From assembly GCF_900141775.1 (NCBI RefSeq), contig NZ_FSRI01000001.1, positions 962,251 to 1,026,250 on the forward strand: a DNA stretch of 64,000 nucleotides. Direction: 5' to 3'. Both the position numbers and the translations under genes were made by a program. The notes under the pieces were generated by a model. The model saw only the letters and a list, made by a program, of their open reading frames with translations, ran no database searches and was not told the origin of the DNA. This document shows positions 37,889-47,417 of this stretch, piece by piece (position 1 is the first letter of the stretch; the number at the start of each line of letters is the position of its first letter). The stretch is from Salinivibrio sp. ES.052 (GTDB lineage Bacteria; Pseudomonadota; Gammaproteobacteria; Enterobacterales; Vibrionaceae).

Positions 37889-38249
37889 GTGGTTGCTGCC
37901 ATTTTACTGGTAGGTTTAAACTGGCCCGCTAAAAAGGCGATGCTCGTCGCCTTTATCATGACAGTCTTGATCGCACTATTCCAGTGGCAAATGAGCGCCG
38001 CTCGTGTCTCTGCCTCCATCGCACAAGGCTTGATCATTACTGCCGCCGTACTTTGGATCGTGTTTGGTACCATCCTTTTGCTTAACACGTTAAAGCACAC
38101 AGGCGCGATCACTGTGATTTGAAATGGCTTTACCACCATCTCCGATGACAGACGTATTCAGGCAATCATTATTGCCTGGTGCCACGGCGGTTATTGGCTT
38201 GGTGTTAATCAATGTATTGCAATTTGCCGATGTCCTCTCCGGGGCGTAA
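37889..38249 (+). pseudogene. Remnant of an LldP-type lactate permease
   Basis: In frame 2 from 37889 the sequence reads VVAAILLVGLNWPAKKAML and continues as two membrane helices of a lactate permease N-terminus. A TGA at 38120 interrupts it (an R codon is expected), then the same frame resumes NGFTTISDDRRIQAIIIAW up to about 38180. There the frame breaks and a short helix-like tail ending ADVLSGA runs to TAA 38247. Roughly 400 or more central residues are missing, as is the first start region. It is a deletion relic directly before dld. Confidence 0.78.
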
Positions 38250-38261
38250 TCTACAACGATC

Positions 38262-38288
38262 AGGCCGAGCTTATCTCGGCCTTTCTCA
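38262..38288 (+). terminator. Terminator after the permease remnant
   Basis: AGGCCGAG (38262-38269) pairs with CTCGGCCT (38275-38282), then TTCTC. It originally ended the permease transcript, so dld probably has its own promoter or depends on read-through. Confidence 0.65.
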
Positions 38289-38349
38289 CCACAAGCGGGC
38301 CAGCCAGGCTGACCCCAGCCTTTGTAAAAAATAAAGGAAAGGAACGCTT

Positions 38350-40101
38350 ATGAATACCCCATCACGTTTGTCGTCACCCCAACAACAAGCATTTCTCTCG
38401 ACCTTGACGGACATCGTGGGCGAAGACAACCTACTCACAGATAAAAGCCATACTCAACACTATCGTACCGGCTTTCGCTCTGGCGGCGGGCCAGCACTTG
38501 CAGTTATCTTTCCAACGTCGTTGGTGATGCAGTGGCGCTTACTACAAGCCTGTGTAAACGCCGATGTGGTCATGATCATGCAAGCCGCCAATACTGGATT
38601 AACCGAGGGCTCAACGCCCAAAGGGGATGATTATGATCGAGATGTCGTGATCATCAACACCACTCGATTAGACGGTTTACAATTGATTGATAATGGTAAA
38701 CAGGTCGTGAGTTTTCCTGGCACGACACTCCACCATTTAGAGCAAACACTACGGCCGCTCAATCGTGCGCCACACTCGGTGATCGGTTCATCCTGCATTG
38801 GCGCATCCATTGTCGGTGGCGTCGCCAATAACTCAGGTGGCGCGCTGGTCAAGCGAGGCCCGGCCTATACCGAGTATTCGCTATTTGCACAACTGACCGA
38901 ACAAGGGGAGCTAGTCCTCGTGAATCATTTGGGGATTGCTCTGGGTGACGACCCTGAAACCATTCTTTCCCGCGTCGAGCGTGGTGATTATCGTCCAGAT
39001 GATGTGACCTTTGATGATCGTAAAGCGTCGGCGCATGACTACGAACAAATCTTGCGTGATGTGGATGCAAACAGTCCCGCACGTTACAACGCAGACAAGC
39101 ATCGTTTGCATGAAGTCAGCGGGTGCGCAGGGAAGCTTGCCGTGTTTGCGGTTCGATTAGATACTTATCCTATCCCCGCACGCGAGCAAGTTTTTTACCT
39201 TGGCACTAACAACCCAGATGTATTCAATACCCTACGCCGCCAAGTGTTATCTGAGCTGTCTCATTTGCCCGAAGTGGCTGAATACATACATCGCGATGCG
39301 TTTAATATCGCAGAGCGTTACGGCAAAGACGTGTTTCTGGCCATTGGACGCCTGGGGACCGATTCGATACCAAAAATGTTTGCGCTGAAAGCACAGATCA
39401 CGGCCTGGTTAGACAAAGTACCATTGCTGCCTAAGTCCCTACCCGACAAAGTGATGCAGTCTGCCAGCCAATTGTTCCCGCAGCATTTACCGCAACGGAT
39501 GCTTGCGTTTCGTGACCGGTTTGAACACCACCTAATTTTTAAAGCATCAGATGATGGGATTGAAGAGACATCCGCCTTTCTTAATCGCTTCTTTGCCGAG
39601 CACTCTGATAGTGATTATTTTGTCTGTGATGAGGACGAAGCTAAAAAGGCGATGTTACATCGTTTTGCTGCCGCCGGCGCCGCCATTCGTTACCACACCA
39701 TGCATACTCGGGACAGTGAAGACATTCTTGCGCTCGATATCGCCCTGAAACGGAATGAAACGGAATGGGAAGAGCACCTTCCTGACGACATTGAAAAAGA
39801 GATGGTAGCAAAACTCTATTACGGGCATTTCTTCTGTCACGTGTTTCATCAAGACTACGTGGTAAGAAAAGGCGCCGACGTAGGAGCGATCAAAGCCAAG
39901 ATGTTGGCGCTATTGGAAACACGAGGCGCGAAATACCCAGCAGAGCACAATGTCGGACACTTGTATGCGGCAGAGCCCGACCTCGCGAACTTTTACCACC
40001 AACTCGATCCAACCAATAGCTTTAACCCAGGGATCGGCAAAACTGGGAAGAAAAAGCACAGCGTAGATTGTCAGTGCTTGGACCATCAATTGCGCCAATA
40101 G
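38350..40101 (+). CDS. dld: Quinone-dependent D-lactate dehydrogenase Dld
   Basis: Peripheral membrane FAD enzyme oxidising D-lactate to pyruvate and passing electrons to quinone. 583 residues (E. coli Dld 571) with the FAD-binding segment (MQAANTGLTEGSTP, HSVIGSSCIGASIVGG), the cap domain and the membrane-binding region, ending HQDYVVRKG...YPAEHNVGHLYAAEP as in E. coli. It starts after AAGGAAAGG. It is intact although the permease upstream is broken. Confidence 0.96.
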   Translation: MNTPSRLSSPQQQAFLSTLTDIVGEDNLLTDKSHTQHYRTGFRSGGGPALAVIFPTSLVMQWRLLQACVNADVVMIMQAANTGLTEGSTPKGDDYDRDVVIINTTRLDGLQLIDNGKQVVSFPGTTLHHLEQTLRPLNRAPHSVIGSSCIGASIVGGVANNSGGALVKRGPAYTEYSLFAQLTEQGELVLVNHLGIALGDDPETILSRVERGDYRPDDVTFDDRKASAHDYEQILRDVDANSPARYNADKHRLHEVSGCAGKLAVFAVRLDTYPIPAREQVFYLGTNNPDVFNTLRRQVLSELSHLPEVAEYIHRDAFNIAERYGKDVFLAIGRLGTDSIPKMFALKAQITAWLDKVPLLPKSLPDKVMQSASQLFPQHLPQRMLAFRDRFEHHLIFKASDDGIEETSAFLNRFFAEHSDSDYFVCDEDEAKKAMLHRFAAAGAAIRYHTMHTRDSEDILALDIALKRNETEWEEHLPDDIEKEMVAKLYYGHFFCHVFHQDYVVRKGADVGAIKAKMLALLETRGAKYPAEHNVGHLYAAEPDLANFYHQLDPTNSFNPGIGKTGKKKHSVDCQCLDHQLRQ

Positions 40102-40167
40102 ACAGGTGCTTCCTCCTTTTCCGTCACTCAGGCGCATTCGTGAGCGCTAATCGTTAACGGGGAGCGG

Positions 40168-40204
40168 CACCGCCAACGGTGAGTGTCACTCTCCGTTGGC
40201 GGTG
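40168..40204. terminator. Strong hairpin between converging dld and ligase genes
   Basis: CACCGCCAACGG (40168-40179) pairs with CCGTTGGCGGTG (40193-40204). The loop is itself partly self-complementary (GAGTG/CACTC). There is no long T run. Confidence 0.6.
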
Positions 40205-40210
40205 GTTTCA

Positions 40211-41068
40211 TTATATGGACGGCTTCTCGCGAATAAAACGCGCAAAGCGCGGAATGCCCTTTTGGGTGACACCGTTATGGCGCACCAAGATAGTACTCCC
40301 AACCTGTGGCGGATCAGCCCGCTGCGCATCACTAAAGCCAGATCCCACGCTAAACTCGGTGCCATCGGCAAGGCGTACCACCAATGAGCCCATCAAGCCT
40401 TGCAATCGTCCCTTCCCAGGGTTTACCCCTACCACAACCACGTCTTTCTCTTGATAGGTTTTCAATTTAATCAGGCTTTCTACCCGATGGCTTACATACA
40501 CACTATCAGGATGATGCAGCATCATCCCCTCTCCCCCCGCATCATTGATCGACGCCAGCCGAGCCTCGAGTGCACGATTATTCTCGACAGGGGTTTGTAT
40601 GACATACGCTAAGTAAGGCGACGCCGTTTCAGCTACAACCTGTTTTAGGGCGGCGTAACGCTCCGAAAACTGGCCAGGATGGTCGGGCACATCAAAGGCA
40701 TAAAAGCGAATGCGCTGCCACATGTTTTCATCCGGGGTATCATCAAGCACAGTGCGCAACACGGTTTGAAATTCGCCTCTTCCCGCCCATAACTCACCGT
40801 CTAAAGGTGTGCGCGGCAGTGATTGGGTAAACGTCTCAGGGGCGTGAATAAGGTTCCCTTGCCGCGTCACTAACCGAGAGCCGGTCCAGTAAGCACGGAC
40901 CCCATCGAGCTTTTCACTGGCCCAATAACCTCGGTAGTCTTGTTCGGTAATATGTCCATCCGTGCCATGCATCAGGGCAGGCGCAGACGGTGCAGCGTGG
41001 CTGTCACTGGTTGGCCACAACGTAAACACCGATAATAAACACAGAGTGAAAGGATTTAGGCGTGTCAT
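40211..41068 (-). CDS. Exported ATP-dependent DNA ligase
   Basis: 285 residues with a signal peptide (LNPFTLCLLSVFTLWPTSDSHA) and a minimal ligase core: catalytic Lys in EKLDGVRAYW (about 50), DGELWAGRG, GGEGMMLH, IKLKTY, and an OB domain. Small signal-peptide ligases (Lig E type) occur in Vibrio, Haemophilus and Neisseria and are thought to act on DNA in the periplasm or biofilm. The ATG at 41068 follows AGGAGG and starts the signal peptide. It is not the replicative ligase, which is NAD-dependent. Confidence 0.9.
   Translation of the reverse strand: MTRLNPFTLCLLSVFTLWPTSDSHAAPSAPALMHGTDGHITEQDYRGYWASEKLDGVRAYWTGSRLVTRQGNLIHAPETFTQSLPRTPLDGELWAGRGEFQTVLRTVLDDTPDENMWQRIRFYAFDVPDHPGQFSERYAALKQVVAETASPYLAYVIQTPVENNRALEARLASINDAGGEGMMLHHPDSVYVSHRVESLIKLKTYQEKDVVVVGVNPGKGRLQGLMGSLVVRLADGTEFSVGSGFSDAQRADPPQVGSTILVRHNGVTQKGIPRFARFIREKPSI
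40410..40417 (-). other. KOPS octamer pointing to dif
   Basis: CCCTTCCC on the + strand (GGGAAGGG on the - strand), oriented towards dif. Confidence 0.5.
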
Positions 41069-41237
41069 GCGTTCCTCCTTGGTCGCGAGTGTCACACGCT
41101 ATCGAGATGGAGGAAATATCAACACACTTTTGTTTTCTCGCTGCAGAGAATTGGCTTTCACGGCCTACAAGGCGCAGGTGTTACATTGCATACCGTGAAA
41201 TCGCTCGTGAAACATTGCTTATGCAAGATCAACGGCA

Positions 41238-41879
41238 TCAAGCTTGGCTGGCGCTGGCAAATGCATAGATAAAGGTGCCATTTTTTATCGCATCTATCAC
41301 CTGAGACGACAAATAGCTAGGCAGTGCCGGGCAGCCCCAGCTTCGGCCTAATTGGCCACTGTATTTGATCACCTTAGGGTGCGCATAGTCCGCGCCATGG
41401 ATCACTATCGCTCGCTCGCGCGCGTTATCATTTAGCCCCTTCGACAAGCCATCCAAACGCAGCGAATAGCCATGCTTACCATGATACGTTTCCGCCGCGC
41501 GATAGATCCCCAAAGACGTTTGCAATGAATTGACTTGGTTAGAAAACTGCTTAGCATACAAGGCACCGCTGTTTTTGCCGTGTGATACGTATGAGCGAAA
41601 GAGCACTCGGCGCTTTTTTACATTGATCACCCAAAAGCGCTTTTCAGAAGAAGGCTTACCATAGTCGATCAGTGTCATCACGGGTTTGCGACTTCTATTG
41701 TAGGTGAAGTGTCGGTAAGCATCAGAAAAAGCTTGATATGACACCTCGCCAGCGAGGTTGAGTGATTGATATAAACCACTGACTTCATCTTTAAAACTGG
41801 CCCATACCGAGGTTGGCATGCTTAACGCCAACACATAGCAAACGACCCGATACCAAGAGGCTTTACCTGCTTGTTTCAT
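41238..41879 (-). CDS. Exported murein L,D-transpeptidase-family protein (YkuD_2 type)
   Basis: 213 residues with a signal peptide (ASWYRVVCYVLALSMPTSVWA) and a YkuD_2 catalytic domain: RAIVIHGADY with the conserved His and GRSWGCPALP with the catalytic Cys near residue 185. Such proteins modify peptidoglycan crosslinks in the periplasm; the exact reaction is not proven for this branch. The ATG at 41879 follows AAGGAG and starts the signal peptide. It lies downstream of the ligase start with 170 bp between them and nothing recognised in the gap. Confidence 0.85.
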   Translation of the reverse strand: MKQAGKASWYRVVCYVLALSMPTSVWASFKDEVSGLYQSLNLAGEVSYQAFSDAYRHFTYNRSRKPVMTLIDYGKPSSEKRFWVINVKKRRVLFRSYVSHGKNSGALYAKQFSNQVNSLQTSLGIYRAAETYHGKHGYSLRLDGLSKGLNDNARERAIVIHGADYAHPKVIKYSGQLGRSWGCPALPSYLSSQVIDAIKNGTFIYAFASASQA

Positions 41880-41946
41880 TTTTTGCTCCTTTTTTGCCAC
41901 GGCAACACGAACCACCGAGCGATTTGTTGTTCGTATTGACAAAAAC

Positions 41947-41974
41947 AAAAACCGTGCCACATGACACGGTTTTG
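41947..41974 (-). terminator. Intrinsic terminator after hrpA
   Basis: AAAACCGTG pairs with CACGGTTTTG around CCACATGA. On the - strand the stem runs into GTTTTTGTTTTT, downstream of hrpA and upstream of the transpeptidase gene. Confidence 0.75.
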
Positions 41975-42060
41975 ATTAACTATTGATATCTCTATAAATT
42001 AAATAAAGTCCAACATTTGCTCACTGCCGCCTTACCCGCAGCGGCATAAGCTTGCCGTGC

Positions 42061-45000
42061 TTAGATCGCGGCAATAGCGTTTTTTATCCGCTTATCGGAT
42101 ACCGGATATGGCGTGCCGAGTTGTTGCGCAAAGTAGCTCACGCGCAGCTCTTCAATCATCCAGCGAATCGCTTTCACCTCATCAGGTACGGCCTTTCCTT
42201 TAGGAAGCTTGTTCAGCAATCCTTTATACTCATTCATTACCGACTCGATTTTGAGCATATGGTTGCGATCTCGGGTGGGATCCACGGGGAGCTTTTCCAA
42301 GCGACGCTCAATCGCTTTCATGTAACGCAGAATATCAGGCAAGCGCTGCCAGCCTGAGTCAGTAGCAAAGCCTTTATAAATGAGCCCTTCTAGCTGTGCT
42401 TTGATATCTGACATCGCAAACGCCATGGAGAGATCGACTTTGCCTTTCAGCTTTTTGTTGATGTTGAATGCGTGCGTCAAGATTTGTTCGACCTGTTGCG
42501 CTATCTCGACCACGGTATCGCCTAACTCCGCGCGAACCATCTCTTTCAGCGACTCGAACGTGTGTGCTTCCCAGGTTAAACCACCATGCTGCTCGATAAG
42601 CTTGTCGATTCCACAGGCGATACAGTCATCAATCAAATCCAACACCCGACCGTATGGATTAAAGTAGAGCCCCAATTTGGACTTGTTGGGTAAGTGCGCA
42701 TGTAAGTATTTAATCGGCGATGGCACATTGAGCAAGATAAGCCGACGTTGACCCGCTTGCATCGCTTTTTGTTGCTGGTCTTCGGTTTCGAAAAGACGAA
42801 TCGCAACACTGTCTTTTTCATCGACCAATGCTGGGTAGGCTTTGACTTCAAATCCACTGCGCTTTTGCTGATAGCGTTTCGGCAGTTCGCCAAATGTCCA
42901 TTGGGTGATCCCTTGCTGCTCAAGATCATCATCCGCCACATCCGATAACGTCGCTTGTACTTTTTCTTTCAGCGAGAGTTTAAGCGTATTGAGATCTTCA
43001 CTTTCGGCCAAAGTTTGGTTTTTATCGTCCACCACGCGGAACTGGATACGTAAATGCTCAGGGAGCTGGCTGAAGTTCCAGCTTTCACGCTCAATGGTCA
43101 CCCCCGACATCTGCTTAAGTGCTTTTTCCACGCTATCTAGCAGCGGCGCGTCCATCGGCGTCACCCGCTGTAAAATCGCATCGGCATAGTTTGGCGCTGG
43201 AACAAAGTTACGCCGTAATGGTTTAGGTAAGGACTTAATCAATGCCACAATCAGCTCGTGACGCAGTCCGGGGACATGCCAATCAAAACCGTCCTCTGAC
43301 ACTTGATTGAGGATCGGCAACGGGATATGCACGGTCACCCCATCGTGGTCTTGGCCCGGCTCAAATTGGTAGCTCAACTTGAGTTTCAAGTTGCCTTGAT
43401 GCCAAAAATTGGGGTAATCCAGCTCAGTGACATGGCTGGCGTCGCCTTGCAACAGCATGGCTTTTTCAAAGTTGAGCAGGTCGGGATTGTCTTGACGTGC
43501 CTTTTTCCACCACGCATCAAAGTGACGACCGCTGACCACGCTGTGATCGAGACGCTGATCGTAAAAGTCGAACAAGGTATCGTCGTCTGCCAAAATATCG
43601 CGCCGGCGAGATTTAAGCTCAAGCTCTTCCACTTCCGCCAGCAGCTTTTGGTTTTGACGGAAAAAGGCATGCTTGGTGTGCCAGTCGCCCTCGACTAAAG
43701 CCGAACGAATAAACAGCTCACGGCTGAGCACAGGATCAATCGCGCCATAGTTAACATTACGGCTGGCAACAATTGGAATACCGTATAAGGTAACCTTCTC
43801 GCTGGCCATCACCGCCGCTTGCTTGCGTGACCAATGCGGCTCACTGTAGCTGCGCTTAATCAAGTGCTGCGCTAACGGCTCCACCCATTCCGGTTGGATA
43901 CGCGCGACAATCCGCCCCCACAGTTTGGAGGTTTCAACCAGCTCGGCCACCATCACCCATTTCGGCTGCTTTTTAAAAAGCCCAGAGCCAGGGAAAATAT
44001 GGAATCGTGCATTCCGCGCGCCCTGATATTCATTCTTTTCTTGGTCTTTTAAACCGATATGGCTTAATAAGCCAGCGAGCAGCGACATATGGACGGGCTG
44101 ATAACTTGCCGGCTCTTGGTTAAATTGCGCATTCTGCTCTTTCATCACCTGGGTGATCTGGTAATGGACGTCTTGCCACTCCCGCACACGAAGATAATTA
44201 AGAAAGTCTTTTTTACACTGTTTACGGAACTGATTGTTCGATAGCGCTTTCTGCTGCTCTTTAACGTAATCCCAAAGGTTTACATAGGCCAAAAAGTCCG
44301 ATTCTTTATCGGCAAAGCGACGATGCTTTTCATCTGCTTGTTGCTGCTTATCCGCTGGGCGCTCGCGTGGATCTTGTATCGCCAATGCCGCAGCAATCAC
44401 CATCACTTCATTTAGCGCACCCTGCTTGGGTGCTTCGATTACCATGCGGGCCAGACGGGGGTCAATCGGCAATTTCGCCAAGGTTTTACCAATAGCGGTC
44501 AGTTTACGTTTATCGGTGGCTTGTCCTGGCTTAACCGCGCCCAGCTCTTCAAGCAAACGCACACCATCTTTAATATGGCGGCTGTCTGGCGGTTGAACAA
44601 ACGGGAAAGCTTGGATATCGCCCAGTCCTATCGCCGTCATTTGCAGGATCACCGAGGCCAGATTGGTACGAAGAATTTCTGGGTCGGTAAATTCCGGTCG
44701 ACCTAAAAAGTCCTCTTCGCTGTAAAGGCGAACACAAATACCTTCTGACACACGGCCACAACGGCCTTTACGCTGGTTGGCACTGGCTTGTGAAATAGGC
44801 TCAATCGGCAACCGCTGCACCTTGGTACGGTAGCTATAACGAGAAATGCGCGCCGTCCCTGGGTCAATCACATACTTGATCCCTGGCACGGTCAATGAGG
44901 TTTCCGCCACGTTGGTCGCCAGCACAATCCGTCGTCCCGAGTGGGATTGGAAAACACGGTTTTGCTCGCTGGCAGAAAGCCGAGCATACAAGGGTAAGAT

Positions 45001-45954
45001 GTCGGTATCTCGCAGTTGACGGCGCTGCAAATGATCAGCGGTGTCACGAATTTCACGTTCACCATTCATAAAGATCAGGATATCGCCGGGCCCTTCAAGG
45101 CACAGCTCGTCCACCGCATCGCTGATCGCTTCCAGCTGATCGCGGTCGCTGTCATCGTCTTCCACCAATGGGCGATAACGTACATCAACAGGATAAGTTC
45201 GACCTGAGACCTCTATCATAGGTGCATTGTTGAAGTGCTTGGAAAAGCGCTCTGGGTCGATGGTCGCCGAGGTAATAATGACTTTGAGATCAGGGCGCTT
45301 GGGCAACAGCTCGCGCAAATAGCCGAGAATAAAATCGATGTTTAGGCTGCGCTCGTGGGCTTCATCGATAATGATGCAATCGTACTGATTGAGGTAACGA
45401 TCATGCTGGATTTCAGCCAGCAAGATCCCATCCGTCATTAGCTTCACTTGGGTGGTATCCGAGACTTTGTCGTTAAAGCGGACTTTATAACCCACGCTGC
45501 CACCCAGTTCGACCTCAAGCTCTTCGGCAATCCGTGAGGCGACCGAGCGTGCCGCCAAACGACGCGGCTGAGTATGACCAATGGTGCCGGCAACACCCAG
45601 CCCAAGATCCATACAGATTTTAGGTATCTGAGTGGTTTTTCCAGAACCGGTTTCACCCGCGATGATCACCACTTGGTGATTAGCGATCGCCTCGGCGATA
45701 TCGTCTTTTTTCTGACTTACCGGTAGCGATTCGGGGTAGCTCACCGTCGGCGTGTTGGCTTGTCGTGATAACACGCGCTGCATACTGTGCGCCATCTCCG
45801 CGGCGATTTGGTCGTAAACGGCCTGTTTGGCGTCGTCTTTTTTGATTTTTTGCGCGCCGTGGATGCGCTTTTTAAAACGAAAACGGTCTTGCAGCATACA
45901 ATCGTTTAGTGCTGCAAACAGTGTCTCTGGCGTGTTGTGATGACGTGAACTCAA
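42061..45954 (-). CDS. hrpA: ATP-dependent RNA helicase HrpA
   Basis: DEAH/RHA helicase of 1297 residues (E. coli HrpA 1300) involved in rescue of stalled or collided ribosomes. Motifs: GETGSGKTTQIPK (Walker A, about 97), IIDEAHERSLN (DEAH box), SATID, and the QASANQRKGRCGRVSEG helicase motif, followed by HA2/OB domains and a long C-terminal region ending PYPVSDKRIKNAI as in E. coli. The start is TTG at 45954 preceded by AGGA; the first downstream ATG would cut conserved residues. A single gene. Confidence 0.95.
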   Translation of the reverse strand: MSSRHHNTPETLFAALNDCMLQDRFRFKKRIHGAQKIKKDDAKQAVYDQIAAEMAHSMQRVLSRQANTPTVSYPESLPVSQKKDDIAEAIANHQVVIIAGETGSGKTTQIPKICMDLGLGVAGTIGHTQPRRLAARSVASRIAEELEVELGGSVGYKVRFNDKVSDTTQVKLMTDGILLAEIQHDRYLNQYDCIIIDEAHERSLNIDFILGYLRELLPKRPDLKVIITSATIDPERFSKHFNNAPMIEVSGRTYPVDVRYRPLVEDDDSDRDQLEAISDAVDELCLEGPGDILIFMNGEREIRDTADHLQRRQLRDTDILPLYARLSASEQNRVFQSHSGRRIVLATNVAETSLTVPGIKYVIDPGTARISRYSYRTKVQRLPIEPISQASANQRKGRCGRVSEGICVRLYSEEDFLGRPEFTDPEILRTNLASVILQMTAIGLGDIQAFPFVQPPDSRHIKDGVRLLEELGAVKPGQATDKRKLTAIGKTLAKLPIDPRLARMVIEAPKQGALNEVMVIAAALAIQDPRERPADKQQQADEKHRRFADKESDFLAYVNLWDYVKEQQKALSNNQFRKQCKKDFLNYLRVREWQDVHYQITQVMKEQNAQFNQEPASYQPVHMSLLAGLLSHIGLKDQEKNEYQGARNARFHIFPGSGLFKKQPKWVMVAELVETSKLWGRIVARIQPEWVEPLAQHLIKRSYSEPHWSRKQAAVMASEKVTLYGIPIVASRNVNYGAIDPVLSRELFIRSALVEGDWHTKHAFFRQNQKLLAEVEELELKSRRRDILADDDTLFDFYDQRLDHSVVSGRHFDAWWKKARQDNPDLLNFEKAMLLQGDASHVTELDYPNFWHQGNLKLKLSYQFEPGQDHDGVTVHIPLPILNQVSEDGFDWHVPGLRHELIVALIKSLPKPLRRNFVPAPNYADAILQRVTPMDAPLLDSVEKALKQMSGVTIERESWNFSQLPEHLRIQFRVVDDKNQTLAESEDLNTLKLSLKEKVQATLSDVADDDLEQQGITQWTFGELPKRYQQKRSGFEVKAYPALVDEKDSVAIRLFETEDQQQKAMQAGQRRLILLNVPSPIKYLHAHLPNKSKLGLYFNPYGRVLDLIDDCIACGIDKLIEQHGGLTWEAHTFESLKEMVRAELGDTVVEIAQQVEQILTHAFNINKKLKGKVDLSMAFAMSDIKAQLEGLIYKGFATDSGWQRLPDILRYMKAIERRLEKLPVDPTRDRNHMLKIESVMNEYKGLLNKLPKGKAVPDEVKAIRWMIEELRVSYFAQQLGTPYPVSDKRIKNAIAAI

Positions 45955-46179
45955 GGCGATTCCTGCTTACTGCTTAATCTTTTAAGGCGTTTATCAGTGT
46001 CACAGCCGATAAATAAGGTTGATTGGTGTCGCATCCTATCACAAAGTAAAAAGAATCAAAGCCGCGCCAGCTACGCGCTAACCACCAACGTGGCGGCGAT
46101 AAAGTAAACGCATTGGCCGTTCGTTGCGTATAAACGCATAATGACGGCCAATAAACCCCCGCAGTTTGGGAGAGCAGCC

Positions 46180-46647
46180 ATGCTAAAACAGCTTTTTAGA
46201 AAACTCGAATCCGCCCTCACCGCCGAAGCCGGTCAACACGGTAACCAATCAGGGCTATCCCTTCATCAAGCGATGGCGGGGCTACTCAGTGAAGTGGCGA
46301 TGGCCGATCACGATATCGACGAGCGAGAGAGAACAACGAAGCGCAATCGTATTTGCCAGTTGCTATCACTCGACGTGACACAAGCCGAACAGTTGCTCGA
46401 GGAGGCCAGACAACACAGCGAGCATGCGACCTCACTGTATGAATACACGGATAAACTGCGCGACCTTGACCCACAAACCCGGATAGCATTAATCGAGGCG
46501 ATGTGGTCAGTCGCGTATGCCGATGAGAACATTGATCCATTAGAAGAAGCGGTTGTTCGAAAAACGGCCGAGCTGCTCTATGTCGATCATGCTGAATTTA
46601 TTCGTGCCAAACTCAATGTCATTGATGACGACGAACGTGGTGATTAG
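46180..46647 (+). CDS. TerB-domain protein
   Basis: 155-residue helical protein of the TerB family (VAMADHDIDERERTTKRNRI and VAYADENIDPLEEAVVRKTAELL, two acidic DxxxDxxE-type repeats that bind metal in TerB). The family is linked to tellurite resistance, but stand-alone copies have no proven role. The ATG at 46180 after GGAGAG is preferred to one 39 bases upstream. No other ter genes are nearby. Its stop overlaps that of btuD by 4 bases on the opposite strand. Confidence 0.8.
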   Translation: MLKQLFRKLESALTAEAGQHGNQSGLSLHQAMAGLLSEVAMADHDIDERERTTKRNRICQLLSLDVTQAEQLLEEARQHSEHATSLYEYTDKLRDLDPQTRIALIEAMWSVAYADENIDPLEEAVVRKTAELLYVDHAEFIRAKLNVIDDDERGD

Positions 46648-47417
46648 GCCGATGAAGCGCGCATAATCACGGGACCATTAGGGGTGGGCACCTGTTCAAG
46701 CGGGGTGGCGAACACGTCTGAAAGCCGTTGGTCAGTGAGAACCTCACTCGGTCGCCCGGTTGCAACGAGGCGGCCCTGTTTGAGCAATAACACTGTATCA
46801 GCATGCGCCAATGTACGGTTAAGATCATGATTTGCCATTATAATCGCAATCCCATGCTCGGTGGCCATCGTGCGGATTTCTTGGTAAATAATTTCCTGCT
46901 GAGCCACATCCAGCCCTGTAGCTGGTTCGTCCAATAACAGTAAGCAAGCATTAGGGTTCAGCCAAGGAGACACGTGTAACAACGCGCCTGCTAACCGAAC
47001 ACGTTGCCATTCTCCTCCCGATAAGCTATCTATTCGCCGATGGAGCTTGTCGGTTATCGCCAAACGGGCTGACACCTCTGTCACCGTATTATCGCGGCAG
47101 TCACCGCTAGGTAGTTGTAAACTGTCGAGAACGAGATTGAGGTATTCAAAAACCGCCATTACAAACGCAGGGCGCTGATGTTGCGTTAAATAGCCCCGGA
47201 TCTGAGCCAAGGCATGCCGTGTTTGACCCGCGATAACCTGGCCATTCATTGACACATAGCCCGTCTCCGCCGTTTCCAGTCCTGAGAGAAGCTGAAGTAA
47301 TGTGCTTTTTCCACTCCCATTCGGCCCAATTAGGTGAACCACCTGCCCTGCTTCGACCGCCAACGACATCGGCAAAAGGCGTGGTGACAAGCCTAAATCT
47401 TGCGCGTTCACGATCAT
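46644..47417 (-). CDS. btuD: Vitamin B12 ABC transporter ATPase BtuD
   Basis: ATP-binding subunit of the cobalamin importer. 257 residues: Walker A GPNGSGKSTL, Q-loop YLTQHQ, signature LSGGEWQRVRLA, Walker B LLLLDEPATGLD and H-loop ANHDLNRTLAHAD, all close to E. coli BtuD. The ATG at 47417 overlaps the btuC stop by one base (TAATG), which sets the start. No binding protein gene btuF is in this operon. Confidence 0.92.
   Translation of the reverse strand: MIVNAQDLGLSPRLLPMSLAVEAGQVVHLIGPNGSGKSTLLQLLSGLETAETGYVSMNGQVIAGQTRHALAQIRGYLTQHQRPAFVMAVFEYLNLVLDSLQLPSGDCRDNTVTEVSARLAITDKLHRRIDSLSGGEWQRVRLAGALLHVSPWLNPNACLLLLDEPATGLDVAQQEIIYQEIRTMATEHGIAIIMANHDLNRTLAHADTVLLLKQGRLVATGRPSEVLTDQRLSDVFATPLEQVPTPNGPVIMRASSA

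Noticed and set aside
43303-43698. 131-codon + strand frame inside hrpA
   Set aside because: It is antisense to a conserved helicase and has no homologous features; it is a shadow frame.
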